From NCBI GenBank assembly GCA_964242595.1, contig CAXTBC010000014.1:1-64000 (forward strand): a stretch of DNA of 64,000 bases. Reading direction: 5' to 3'. The position numbers were made by a program, and so were the translations under genes. Under the pieces are notes generated by a model that saw only the letters and a list, made by a program, of their open reading frames with translations, was not told where the DNA came from and did not search any database. Shown here piece after piece: positions 1 to 10,829 of the stretch (its first letter is position 1; each line of letters begins with the position of its first letter). The stretch comes from BOG-908 sp964242595 (lineage in GTDB: Bacteria > Pseudomonadota > Alphaproteobacteria > Acetobacterales > Acetobacteraceae).

Positions 1-22
1 TGGGGCAGAGCCCCATGCTTGT
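1..22. repeat. Family B repeat, truncated end
   Basis: The first bases match the end of the GC-rich intergenic family B, whose full copy lies at 49949-50081 (GGGGCAGAGCCCC followed by ATGCTTG). The rest of the copy lies outside the window. Confidence 0.7.
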
Positions 23-26
23 CTAT

Positions 27-60
27 AGGTCAAAGTTTACGGCCGTTAGTATAAGGCTTT
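27..60. repeat. Short repeat C next to family B
   Basis: This stretch shares a GGTCAA start and a GGCCGTT-GTATAAG core with 41542-41572, which also lies beside family B copies. It seems to be an accessory module carried with family B. Only two copies are seen, so this is tentative. Confidence 0.45.
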
Positions 61-243
61 CCGTCAAATCTGGAATGCTGGTCCGTTCGTAATATCGCCT
101 GCTCATCCAGGCACGTGATACACTTGGCAATTGAGCTATTCTACGAAATTAATTAGTTCTCTGGCGTTCGATCAAACCTTCCGGAATGAGTGGTGCTTAT
201 GCTGGCTGTCGCGAGCGCCAAAATAGGGTTACGAATCTGCCCG

Positions 244-267
244 CTATCAACGATAGACTTCCACTAG
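244..267 (+). promoter_or_regulatory. Candidate OxyR operator upstream of oxyR
   Basis: The palindrome CTATC-AAC-GATAG (244-256) overlaps ATAG-N7-CTAG (253-267). Both resemble the ATAG-N7-CTAT half-site bound by OxyR. The site lies about 80 bp before the oxyR start, so autoregulation is plausible. The spacing between halves is not canonical. The rest of 64-346 holds no gene that I can recognise. Confidence 0.3.
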
Positions 268-346
268 ACAACTTGACCAAACCAACGGGGCGACTCGGAA
301 TCAACCTTGTTTTTTGATCGCCGTAGATTATGAACCTTACGCGCGG

Positions 347-1246
347 ATGACGTTGCAGGATCTGCGCTACGTTGTCGCGCTTGCCGAACACGGGCATTTC
401 GGCCGTGCCGCGGCCGCTTGCGATATCGCGCAACCGACGCTGAGCACGCAGATCAAGAACCTCGAACTCCAGCTTGGTGTGACGCTGTTCGAGCGCACGA
501 CGAAGTCCGTGAGCGTGACGGCAGTCGGCGCGGAGATCGCGGGGCGGGCGCGTCAGGTGCTGGAGGAGGTCGACGCGATCATCAGTATCGGTCAGCACGT
601 ATCAGGACCGCTGGCCGGCGGCCTCAGCCTGGGAGTTATCCCGACGCTCGGCCCCTACGTCCTGCCGTGGCTCGTGCCGGCGCTGAAGAAGGCCTATCCC
701 GACCTGCGGTTGGTGTTACGCGAGGATCTCACGTCTCCCCTTCTTGAGAGGCTCGGTTCCCACCGGCTCGATGCAGCACTCGTGGCACTGCCGGTTCCCG
801 ATGGCCGTCTGGAGACGCTCGCCCTGTTCGATGAACCGTTCTGGTTCGCCGAGCCCAAGGCCCGTAAACGCGCCGCGACAAAGATCATGAGTGAGCATGA
901 GTTGCGCGGACAACGGCTGTTGCTGCTGACGGAAGGCCACTGCCTGCGTGACCAGGCCTTGGCGATTTGCAGAACGAGCGATAGCGAGGACGAAGGGGAT
1001 TTTCGGGCCACCAGCCTCGAAACCATCCTTCAGATGGTGGCGACGGGCTTGGGGAGTACGCTGCTGCCGGCCATGGCGTGCAGCGAAGCCCGCGCCCGTT
1101 CGATCACGATGCGGCCGCTGGAAGCCGGGTTGGGGCGGCGCATCGGCCTCGTATGGCGCCGCAGCTATTCCAAGCCTCGCGATGTTCAGCTTCTGGCCGA
1201 GACCCTGCTTGACCATTTGCCGCCGGGCGTTCATCGCGTCCGGTAG
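347..1246 (+). CDS. oxyR: Hydrogen peroxide-sensing LysR-type regulator OxyR
   Basis: LysR-type regulator that senses H2O2 through a reversible disulfide and activates peroxide-defence genes. The N-terminal winged helix-turn-helix covers residues 1-60 (LRYVVALAEHGHFGRAAAAC), followed by a substrate-binding-like sensor domain. The two redox cysteines are present in the motif GHCLRDQALAIC. With the ATG at 347 they fall on C199 and C208, the same numbers as in E. coli OxyR, which supports this start over the upstream TTG at 314. katG lies 171 bp downstream on the same strand and is the expected target. The identification rests on the cysteine pair as well as the fold. Confidence 0.95.
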   Translation: MTLQDLRYVVALAEHGHFGRAAAACDIAQPTLSTQIKNLELQLGVTLFERTTKSVSVTAVGAEIAGRARQVLEEVDAIISIGQHVSGPLAGGLSLGVIPTLGPYVLPWLVPALKKAYPDLRLVLREDLTSPLLERLGSHRLDAALVALPVPDGRLETLALFDEPFWFAEPKARKRAATKIMSEHELRGQRLLLLTEGHCLRDQALAICRTSDSEDEGDFRATSLETILQMVATGLGSTLLPAMACSEARARSITMRPLEAGLGRRIGLVWRRSYSKPRDVQLLAETLLDHLPPGVHRVR

Positions 1247-1417
1247 TCGGCTACAAATGGCCTAGATCAATCAATCTACGTTGAACAATCAATTTCCCAA
1301 CGGAGCACGCGGACGCTAGGTTGCATCCATGGTCCAGTGGGCAGAGGCCGGTCGGCACTCGCGGATTTAGACAGGTGTCGCCATCAGGCGGACCAAGCCA
1401 CAAACGGGAGAGACAGC
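1247..1417 (+). promoter_or_regulatory. oxyR-katG intergenic region, likely katG promoter
   Basis: The 171-bp gap carries a cluster of ATCAATC-type repeats at about 1264-1294 (GATCAATCAATC, then AACAATCAAT), next to CTAG and CTAC half-sites. These are candidate regulator-binding repeats, probably for OxyR. The assignment rests on position and motif resemblance only. A Shine-Dalgarno GGGAGAG lies at 1406-1412, just before the katG ATG. Confidence 0.35.
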
Positions 1418-3622
<2,205 letters not shown>

Positions 3623-3630
3623 CCGATAGG

Positions 3631-3762
3631 AAGGCCAGGGGCTCTGCCCCTGGCTCTCTCTGAGAACAAGTCTTTAGAACCTATTTGCACGAAATCCTGA
3701 ATAGACGGGAGCCCGGAGCTTCGAGGTCCACAGGGTTTTGGGCAAAGCCTCATGCTTGCTGA
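3631..3762. repeat. Family B repeat (degenerate full copy)
   Basis: The copy starts with the hairpin CCAGGGGCTCTGCCCCTGG, then CAAGTCTTTAGAACC, and ends with GGGTTTTGGGCAAAGCC-ATGCTTGCT. It has the same order as the clean copy at 49949-50081 but with many substitutions. It lies just after katG. Confidence 0.75.
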
Positions 3763-3826
3763 CGGGTCCAGTTCGCCAACATCAAAGTGCGTAAGCACCC
3801 ACATCGGCAAACTCTGCGACAGCACA

Positions 3827-3870
3827 GACAAAAGTCTTTGCTTCTTTTTTTCAGAAAAGAAGGCCGTCCT
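3827..3870. repeat. Family A hairpin repeat, arm A1
   Basis: Reverse orientation: GACAAAAGTC, then TTGCTTCTTTTTTTC, AGAAAAGAAGGCC. The GGCC side overlaps the end of the leftward MFS gene, so the last codons of that gene are repeat sequence. Confidence 0.85.
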
Positions 3871-5029
3871 TCTTTTCCTCACTAACACCACGCAACCCAA
3901 ACGTCACCGGCAACGCCACCAAACACAGCCCCGCCATCCCCCAGAACGCCGCCGCGCCGACCCGGCCGTACAACGGCCCGGACGCCAACGTCACCAACAC
4001 CCCCGCGGCACCCATCGCCACCGTGCCGTAGAAGGCCTGCGCAGTGGCCGCCAGCCGCGCCGGCACCGTGCGGGCAATTACGTCCATGCATGCCAGGTGC
4101 AGCAGCGCGAAGGTCATGCCGTGCAGCGGTTCCACCAGCGCCATCGCCGGAAACCACGCGGTGCGCGCCGCGGTGGACCACCGAACGATCCCTGCCACCG
4201 CCGAAAGCGCCATGGCCCGGCCTGGCCCGAGCCGGGCCAGGATCCTGGGTCCGGCCCAGAAGAACACCACCACCTCGGCGGCCACTGACAGGCCCCACAA
4301 CACGCTGCATTGCGCCGGCGAAAGACCGGCGCTGCGCCAGCGGATCACCTCGAACCCGTCATGCAAAGCGTGGCTGCCGCCGATCAGCGCGGCCACGATC
4401 ATCAGGGTGCGGAAGGCAGGTAGTCCCAGCAGCGCGCGCACCGGTGCCGGCGGTGGCGCCCCCTGCGCCGGGGTGCCGGCCACCCTCTCCGGCAGGCGCA
4501 GCGCCAGGCCGGCGGCCACCGCCAGCAGCCCGGCGTTCAGCCACACGATGATGCCGAGCCCAAACCGGCCCACCGCCTGGCCGGACAGCAGCGTGCCGGC
4601 GATGAAGGCTGCCGAACCGGCAGCGCGCACCCAGCCATAGGGAAAGCCGCCACGCGCGCCGGGAACGCCGGCCGAGCCGAGAGCCAGGGCGTCCGCCAAG
4701 GGCGTGATGGGGGCCAGCACCGTGGCGTGCAGCACGTAGATGGCCAGCAGCAGCGCCAGCCCGCGCGCCGGCGCGTAGCCGCAGGCCACCACCGCGGCCG
4801 CCGCGGTGCAGGCGGTTAGCACGCGGACGGGGTGGCCGGTAAGGTCGGCCAGCCGGCCGCCGGCCGGGCCGGCGAGCAGCCGCACGGCGGTGCCCGCCGC
4901 CAGCACCAAGCTGAGTCGGCTGGGCGAAAGGCCGTCCTGCAGCAGCAGGCCGGGCATGAAGGGCGAGGCCGCGCCGAAAGCCGCAAATAGCGCGCCGTAG
5001 AGCCAGAGGAAGCGGGGCAGCGGTCTCAC
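3851..5029 (-). CDS. MFS transporter, HcaT-like (MFS_1_like)
   Basis: Integral membrane secondary transporter, 392 aa with about 12 hydrophobic segments. The N-terminus (FLWLYGALFAAFGAASPFMPGLLL) resembles the HcaT/nucleoside-symporter-like branch of the major facilitator superfamily. Substrate unknown. The start is a GTG at 5029. The last nine residues (EEKKDGLLF) are encoded by family A repeat arm A1, so the repeat replaced or extended the original C-terminus. The gene is divergent from a second MFS gene starting at 5200, with 170 bp between them. Confidence 0.8.
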   Translation of the reverse strand: MRPLPRFLWLYGALFAAFGAASPFMPGLLLQDGLSPSRLSLVLAAGTAVRLLAGPAGGRLADLTGHPVRVLTACTAAAAVVACGYAPARGLALLLAIYVLHATVLAPITPLADALALGSAGVPGARGGFPYGWVRAAGSAAFIAGTLLSGQAVGRFGLGIIVWLNAGLLAVAAGLALRLPERVAGTPAQGAPPPAPVRALLGLPAFRTLMIVAALIGGSHALHDGFEVIRWRSAGLSPAQCSVLWGLSVAAEVVVFFWAGPRILARLGPGRAMALSAVAGIVRWSTAARTAWFPAMALVEPLHGMTFALLHLACMDVIARTVPARLAATAQAFYGTVAMGAAGVLVTLASGPLYGRVGAAAFWGMAGLCLVALPVTFGLRGVSEEKKDGLLF

Positions 5030-5199
5030 GCGGCGCCAACGGCGGGATCACGCCGACGTTGCCTGCCCCCGCGGGGCAACTTCACGTAGCGCGCGAGGGT
5101 TGGCAGGCCTCGCGCACGCCCGACGTGCAACAATGATCCCCGAGTCAAACCCGACCTCCCGGCAGACCGCTGCTTCTGCCCTCCCCTGAAAGCGACGTA

Positions 5200-6396
5200 T
5201 TGCCCAACCTGCATCGTGCCTCCGTAGCTTTCGTCCTAGCCACGCTGGGGATGGATGCGCTGGGGGTGGGTATCATCGCGCCCATCGTGCCCGGCCTGGT
5301 GCAGAAATTGGCACACCTCCCGCCCGCCAGCGCGGCGCCCTGGGTCGGCGCGCTGATCGCGGCCTATGCCGGCGTGCAGTTCTTCGCCGCCCCGCTGCTC
5401 GGCGCACTAAGCGACCGCTTCGGACGGCGGCCGGTGATCCTGGCCTCCGTGGCCGGGCTGGGGGTGGACTACGTGGCGCTGGCCCTGGCACCCAGCCTGT
5501 GGTGGCTGTTCGCAGGGCGGCTGGTAGCCGGCGCCACATCGGCCAACGTGGCCGCCGCCACCGCCTACATCGCGGACGTGGCCGACGAGGCGGACCGAAC
5601 CAGGCTGTTCGGGCTGATCGGCGCCACCTTCGGCGCGGGCTTCGTGGTGGGGCCGGCGATCGGCGGCGTCCTGGGTGCGGTCGGCTTGCGGCTGCCGTTC
5701 TACGCCGCGGCCGGGCTGTCGCTGCTGAACTTCGCCTTCGGCGTGTTCGTGCTGCCGGAGAGCCTGGCCGCCGACAAGCGCCGTGCGTTCGACTGGACGC
5801 GGGCCAACCCGTTCGGCTTGCTGGCCGGCGTGGCGCGCGACCGTGCCCTGGCGCGCCTGGCGGTGGCATGGAGCTGCACCTGGATCGGGCTGGCGGCGGT
5901 GCAGAGCAGCCTGGTGCTGTTCACCGGTTACCGGTTCGGCTGGGGCCCGCAGCTCAACGGGCTGATCCTGGCGGCTGTCGGGCTGTTCCAGGCGCTGGTC
6001 GAAGGCTTCCTGCTGCGCCATGTGACGGCACGGCTGGGCGAACGCTCCACGGCGATGACCGGCTACGCATGCGGCGTGCTGGGCTACGGGCTGCTGGCAG
6101 TGGCGTTCGCCGGCTGGTCCCTTGTACCCGCGGTAGCGCTGATCGCGCTCGGCGGGCTTGCCACGCCGTCCGTGCGCGCCATGGTGGCCGGGCGCGGCAA
6201 GGGTGACGCGCAGGGCGAGATGCAGGGCATGCTCTCCGCGGTGGAGGGACTGACAGCGGTGGTGGCGCCGTTGGCCACGGCGGGGCTGTTCTACGCGTTC
6301 ACCGCGCACGTGCTGCCGGTGAGCTTCCCGGGAGCGCCGTTCGCGCTGGCTGCGGGGTCGGCCCTGGTGGCGGGACTGCTGTTGCGGCGGGTGTGA
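5200..6396 (+). CDS. MFS efflux transporter, TetA-like (DHA1 family)
   Basis: 12-TM drug:H+ antiporter-like protein of 398 aa. The N-terminus ALGVGIIAPIVPGLVQKL and the loop 2-3 motif GALSDRFGRRPVIL match the TetA(A)/DHA1 group. Motif C-like glycines occur in the fifth helix (GFVVGPAIGG). Tetracycline export cannot be inferred from this alone, because many chromosomal homologues have other substrates. A TTG at 5200 is used as start because it places TM1 at the usual distance; no better ATG lies nearby. No TetR regulator is adjacent. A family A repeat follows 18 bp after the stop. Confidence 0.8.
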   Translation: MPNLHRASVAFVLATLGMDALGVGIIAPIVPGLVQKLAHLPPASAAPWVGALIAAYAGVQFFAAPLLGALSDRFGRRPVILASVAGLGVDYVALALAPSLWWLFAGRLVAGATSANVAAATAYIADVADEADRTRLFGLIGATFGAGFVVGPAIGGVLGAVGLRLPFYAAAGLSLLNFAFGVFVLPESLAADKRRAFDWTRANPFGLLAGVARDRALARLAVAWSCTWIGLAAVQSSLVLFTGYRFGWGPQLNGLILAAVGLFQALVEGFLLRHVTARLGERSTAMTGYACGVLGYGLLAVAFAGWSLVPAVALIALGGLATPSVRAMVAGRGKGDAQGEMQGMLSAVEGLTAVVAPLATAGLFYAFTAHVLPVSFPGAPFALAAGSALVAGLLLRRV

Positions 6397-6413
6397 GTCA
6401 AGGCTCAGAAAAA

Positions 6414-6448
6414 AAGCCTTCTTTTTCGAGAAAAAAGCAAAAGCTTTC
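6414..6448. repeat. Family A hairpin repeat, arm A2
   Basis: Forward orientation: AAAGCCTTCTTTTTCGAG, then AAAAAAGCAAAAGCTTT. The GCCTTC side faces the stop of the TetA-like gene. The AT-rich hairpin may serve as a 3' end structure for it. The following 240 bp to 6690 show no gene. Confidence 0.8.
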
Positions 6449-6690
6449 ATCCGGCTGCCGCGGTCCGTCGGATGGCGTTCGACCTGGAAACGAGCAGATC
6501 ATTCAATCACATTGCAAGACTTTTGTGTGGTAAATCGTTGTCAGTGGCAGAACGTCCTAAGCGGTAGATACCCGCGTCAGGCACGTGCGGCTGAGACTCC
6601 GCCAACGTAGCTTGCCCTGCCCAACCCCGCTGATTGGCAGTACTGTGGAAATAGCGGACGCGCAACTGGGTACAACGGCAGGGAGACAGG

Positions 6691-8265
6691 GTGCTTACCA
6701 ACGCTGATGTGAAGGTGACGATGACCAAGCAGCAAACTTATAAGTCGGGAACATCACGTAAGCTGACGCCGGGCTGGACAGTCATTCCACTGTGCTTCTT
6801 GTTGCCAGGCTTGCTTTCAACCAACTACATCCTGAACTATTTCTACGGCAAAGGCGCGGCCGCTTTGGACGCTGGGTGGTTTGCGGCGCTCGAGTCGGGT
6901 CCGGTGTCGTTGTCGTTGCCGAACCCCGCTTTGATCTCGGGCAGCTTTTTCTCCTACCACATTTCTCCGATCTTCGTCCTGCTGGCAGCGGTGCATCGGT
7001 ACCTCTTGCCGTTGCCGGCTCCGGTCTTCTTTGCGCTGACCCAGGGACTTTGGCAGGCAACGCTCGGCGCCGCAGCAGCCTTGTGCGTCACGCGTTGCCT
7101 GCCTGGACGCCCTGTGGTCTGCACGGTGCTCGGCCTTGCCTGCGCCGGAAACGGTATCGCGCTCGCCATGCTGGGTTTCCCCCACGTCGAAATCGCCATC
7201 TCAGCGCTCCTGATGTCGACTCTCGTTCTGCGTCTGTGCGGTTTTCATGGTCGTTCACGGTGGCTCTGGACTTGCCCACTCGTCCTCCTCCTGATGGTGC
7301 GCGAAGACGCGGGGCTTCAATGCGCCGCCGTTTTCGGTTGTCTCGCCCTCTACAGGCTGCGTAACGGCGATCGCCGCTCGGGAGTTGGCGATCTCGGGAC
7401 TGCCCTCCTATGCGCTTGCCTCAGCGGTGCAGAGTTGGCCATTCAAGAACATCCGTTCCCGGCGCCACCGAACATGTTCGCCGCCATCTATTCGGGAACG
7501 CCGCCCTTCGCACATGTGACACACGCCTTCCTGCAAGGCCGCCTTTACAGGCTTTACCAAGATCGTGCCTATGTCTGGGCGCCAATATGTCTTGCGTTGT
7601 TCTACGCGGCAGTTACCCGCGACGTTCTGCCAGCGATTGGAAGCGTGGCGTGCCTGCCATGGTGCGTGTTGGCCTGCGTGGCAATCTCGCCCTCAGCGGG
7701 CGAGATGGTCAGTTACTACAGCTTCCCGATGATGATCGGCTCGTTATGGCCGATGCTGGGCGTCTTGCCGGCCTTTCGAGCCGAACCTCAAGCGCGATGG
7801 CGTTATCTCTGGCTGCAATCCGGGATGTTGATGCTTTCGATCGGCTTGTTCTTCGAATGGGGTTCGGCGAACCACGACCCGACTCCTTGGACCTCGATGG
7901 GATTTGGCTGGACACGTCGCATAGGACCGATGGAGGCATTCACCGACACGTTGCTGGCCAAGCGTCCCACGCTCGGACATTTTGTCGTTGACGACGCCGT
8001 AGTCTCGCTGCGCATGGCTGCGTTCGTTCCAGGTGAATGGCGTTACCGGATGGTGTTCACGCTTGCGGAGCAAAGAAGCATCGACGCGATCTTTAGCCAG
8101 CCAGGCACTTGGACGGACGGTTTGACGCAGCCGCTCGCCGAGCGTGTTGGTTTGCCACCGGCAAGGTCTATCGAGGGTACGCCTTTTGTCTTTCGTAGCC
8201 ATCTTGTTCAGTTTGGCAAAGGCGAAAGCAATTTCCAGACTGACGAAGCGACACGTTCCGATTGA
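6691..8265 (+). CDS. DUF2079-family polytopic membrane protein
   Basis: Membrane protein of 524 aa with many hydrophobic helices. The signature stretch of DUF2079 proteins is visible near the N-terminus: an FYGKGA-LDAGWFA segment, then NPALISGSFFSYHISPIF and a TQGLW helix. The family resembles GT-C type glycosyltransferases, but its function is not established. A GTG start at 6691 has GGGAGA just upstream; an ATG at 6721 with AAGGTG is an alternative. The gene faces the methyltransferase gene at 8334-9707 and opens a block of less GC-rich genes (6.7-12.0 kb) that look like surface-modification functions. Confidence 0.75.
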   Translation: MLTNADVKVTMTKQQTYKSGTSRKLTPGWTVIPLCFLLPGLLSTNYILNYFYGKGAAALDAGWFAALESGPVSLSLPNPALISGSFFSYHISPIFVLLAAVHRYLLPLPAPVFFALTQGLWQATLGAAAALCVTRCLPGRPVVCTVLGLACAGNGIALAMLGFPHVEIAISALLMSTLVLRLCGFHGRSRWLWTCPLVLLLMVREDAGLQCAAVFGCLALYRLRNGDRRSGVGDLGTALLCACLSGAELAIQEHPFPAPPNMFAAIYSGTPPFAHVTHAFLQGRLYRLYQDRAYVWAPICLALFYAAVTRDVLPAIGSVACLPWCVLACVAISPSAGEMVSYYSFPMMIGSLWPMLGVLPAFRAEPQARWRYLWLQSGMLMLSIGLFFEWGSANHDPTPWTSMGFGWTRRIGPMEAFTDTLLAKRPTLGHFVVDDAVVSLRMAAFVPGEWRYRMVFTLAEQRSIDAIFSQPGTWTDGLTQPLAERVGLPPARSIEGTPFVFRSHLVQFGKGESNFQTDEATRSD

Positions 8266-8333
8266 CCAGAACTAACGCGATCCACACGAAGCCGGACGTC
8301 ACTTCCAGGCCTGGCAAGAGCCAGCGTAACGGC

Positions 8334-9707
8334 TTATCTGACGGCAGAAGAAAAGATCTCGGGCGGTTCGATCGTTATGCTTTGAACGGCAATGCCGAGA
8401 TCGCGCGGGTCATCATTTCCGGGGATCAGGTCGAGCGGCCGTTTGCCGGCGCAGGAAATGCTGAGTAGCTGCTCTTCAGCATGCGGTAGGAAGATCTCGC
8501 GGGAACGCTCTGCCGGTCCCAAACTGACTGTCACGCGACGGCGTCCACACGAAACAGTGACTTCTCTGACAACGGGCAGGTGATTCGATACCAGAAGCGC
8601 TATGTCTGACCCTGTTGACGCAGCAGGTAACCGGAGTCTTGCCACACCGCCCTGCGTCCAGCGTTGCGACGGTTCGGACGGGAACCAACCCTCTAGCCAG
8701 TCACACTCGGCGGCATCGGGCCCCAACGTGGTCACGGGTGCCTGCCTTTCATAGACAACCGGAGTCGCCACAAAAACTTGTGCGCGAGCAATGCCGGAAA
8801 AGTCATGCTCTTGCATGGTCCAACCAGCACGTTGCATGGCTTCCCCAAGGAAATCGCGCGTGAAACCGAGCTCCATCCACCCGTATTGCCGGATGCAGTA
8901 TACCGACAACCCGTCCAGCCGGGGTCCCCACGGGTAAGGTAAGATCTGGTTCGGAGACGACATGATCGGCTCGCCGCACAGAACAAGGCGGCCGCCCGGC
9001 TTCAATCGTCGCCTAAGCCGGTGAAGCAGTTTTGGCGTGTCCAGAGCGTGGTGAAACGACTCAAAAAAAATGATCCTGTCGAAACGCTCCTCGCCGAATC
9101 CTTCGCCGAACTCCGCTTGCTCGGCCGGCACTTGCACGCCTGTAGCTTCAGCCTGTGCACGGAGCAAATCTAGCATTCGTTCATCGATGTCCACGCCGAA
9201 GGCATCAATACCCATGCGCGCCAACATGAGTAGAAATTGACCACTGGCGCAACCATACTCCAGCACGCGCGGCCGTTGACTTGGCGCGATGTCGAGAAAT
9301 CGCAGGATCTGACCCCACGCATGCAAGAACTCTGAAGTGAGGCGAACATCGCTAAAATTCCAGGGCGCCATGTCAGTGAACGGATTGGTAATGGGCATCG
9401 TCTCCGATGCTTCGTCTCGTTCTGCTTGGTAGTTGCCACCTTGTCCACGGAGCAAAAGGTAGAGATCCAGCACGCCAGCACGGTAGGACTCGGAAAAAGG
9501 GTCCAGCCGCGCCAGAGCGTCAGCTTCTGCTACATGTAGGGTAATGGAAGACAACCGTTGGTATTCCTCTGAATCAGGGCGCTCGCCGCGTAACGATCCG
9601 AGTGCCTGATCGAACTCTTGCGTCGTCAGCACGGTTGAGATGCTGGTCGTATCTTTTACAGGTGCTATTCGCAAAACTGCGCGCCAGCGGATCCAAATGT
9701 TGCGCAT
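8334..9707 (-). CDS. SAM-dependent methyltransferase (class I)
   Basis: Protein of 457 aa with a central Rossmann methyltransferase domain. Motif I is RVLEYGCASGQFLL, the acidic residue after beta 2 is in GVDIDERMLDLL, and the post-motif region FDRIIFFESFHHAL is followed by LKPGGRLVL. The N-terminal 130 residues and the C-terminal 150 residues match nothing I know. The C-terminus looks like a beta-rich accessory domain. The substrate is unknown; neighbours (acyltransferase, second methyltransferase) suggest a glycan or lipid. It lies 24 bp downstream of the acyltransferase gene, on the same strand. Confidence 0.75.
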   Translation of the reverse strand: MRNIWIRWRAVLRIAPVKDTTSISTVLTTQEFDQALGSLRGERPDSEEYQRLSSITLHVAEADALARLDPFSESYRAGVLDLYLLLRGQGGNYQAERDEASETMPITNPFTDMAPWNFSDVRLTSEFLHAWGQILRFLDIAPSQRPRVLEYGCASGQFLLMLARMGIDAFGVDIDERMLDLLRAQAEATGVQVPAEQAEFGEGFGEERFDRIIFFESFHHALDTPKLLHRLRRRLKPGGRLVLCGEPIMSSPNQILPYPWGPRLDGLSVYCIRQYGWMELGFTRDFLGEAMQRAGWTMQEHDFSGIARAQVFVATPVVYERQAPVTTLGPDAAECDWLEGWFPSEPSQRWTQGGVARLRLPAASTGSDIALLVSNHLPVVREVTVSCGRRRVTVSLGPAERSREIFLPHAEEQLLSISCAGKRPLDLIPGNDDPRDLGIAVQSITIEPPEIFSSAVR

Positions 9708-9731
9708 CGCTAGACTCCGCTGCCCGGAGTA

Positions 9732-10796
9732 CTAAACGCCTGCAAGCGGCTCAAACCCATGCGCAGACGCCCCGGTAGCTCGCGATTTCAAGCGAAGACA
9801 AGGCTTCTCCACCAAGTGCCAAGACAGGAACGCACATGAAGCACTCAAGATGATGCAGAGGGCGATCGCGTTCGCGCTTCGATATTCAAGCACCAGCTGC
9901 TGTACTGGAAAGGCGTAGAGATACAGTCCGTAGGACAAGTCACCCAGAACAGCAGCGTGCCGGAGGATCGGTGTGGACGCCTGACCAAGGCAGACGATGA
10001 GGTAGGCCATAACGGGCCATTGCAGCGCGACGTTCCACGGACCGGGCAGTTGGGTCCAACCAAAAGTGGTCAGGGACAATGCGATCGCGAGGTCGATCCG
10101 GCAAACCTGGCCAAACCGGACCTCCACCAGCGAGATTACCGAGCCAGCAAAGAAGAATGCCGCCTGTACAAGCAGGTACTTCACGTCACAATGAAAAACG
10201 AGCATTCCCCAACCGACGTCGAACAGATGGAGCCCGAGAAAGCCGATGGCCACGCCGAAGGCCGCGACAACGCCTATACGCGGCCAACCTCTCAGGGCGG
10301 CCAGGCAAAGCACAGACAAGTAGCAGACGACTTCGGGAAACAGGCTCCAGAGCGAGCCGTTTACAGCACCGCCCAGCCGACGGTCCTGAAAAACGCCGGG
10401 AAGATATAGCTCCAAATAGAGACCGGAATTGTAGAGAAACCGCCAAGTCTTGGCGGCCGACAAGTATGTGTGCAACGGCAAGGTGGTTGCCAACGGGCCT
10501 AGCGCAAAAGCGCAAAACAGGACGCAGACGACAAGGCCTGGAAAAATGCGCAGCGCGCGTTTGGTGAGGAACCGGCCTAAGCGGGGCGTGCGCTGCCAAC
10601 TGCATGTCACCAGATAGCCGCTGATGCAAAAGAATATGTCCAGCCCCAGAGATGAAATCTGCATGTTCCAAAGGAGCACCAGGGGCGCGCCCTTGAGGTC
10701 CTTGCCATGGCCAACGATGACCAAAATCGCCGCAAGCAAGCGCAGGAAGTCGAAGTTGTTTGGCATGTTGGCACGGTTCGCCGCCCGAGCTGCCAT
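9732..10796 (-). CDS. Acyltransferase family 3 protein (OafA/YrhL-like)
   Basis: Integral membrane O-acyltransferase of about 354 aa. The N-terminal motif NNFDFLRLLAAILVIVGHG carries the conserved histidine. The motif LGLDIFFCISGYLVTCSW and the LTKRALRIFPGL block are typical of the family, which adds acetyl or other acyl groups to surface polysaccharides. About ten TM helices follow. Possible starts are TTG 10829 (directly after the preceding stop), ATG 10796 and ATG 10766; none has a clear ribosome-binding site, so 10796 is a compromise. It probably forms an operon with the two methyltransferase genes. Confidence 0.85.
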   Translation of the reverse strand: MAARAANRANMPNNFDFLRLLAAILVIVGHGKDLKGAPLVLLWNMQISSLGLDIFFCISGYLVTCSWQRTPRLGRFLTKRALRIFPGLVVCVLFCAFALGPLATTLPLHTYLSAAKTWRFLYNSGLYLELYLPGVFQDRRLGGAVNGSLWSLFPEVVCYLSVLCLAALRGWPRIGVVAAFGVAIGFLGLHLFDVGWGMLVFHCDVKYLLVQAAFFFAGSVISLVEVRFGQVCRIDLAIALSLTTFGWTQLPGPWNVALQWPVMAYLIVCLGQASTPILRHAAVLGDLSYGLYLYAFPVQQLVLEYRSANAIALCIILSASCAFLSWHLVEKPCLRLKSRATGASAHGFEPLAGV

Positions 10797-10829
10797 GAGG
10801 GTATCGCGAGAGGCCAAACCCGGCGCCAA

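Noticed and set aside
3827..3870. Family A arms as classical intrinsic terminators
   Set aside because: The stems are AT-rich and a U-run after the stem is missing in the usual orientation; some copies sit at gene 5' ends. A termination role remains possible but is not shown.
8262..8468. Short + strand frame after the DUF2079 gene
   Set aside because: Mostly antisense to the methyltransferase gene and without similarity.
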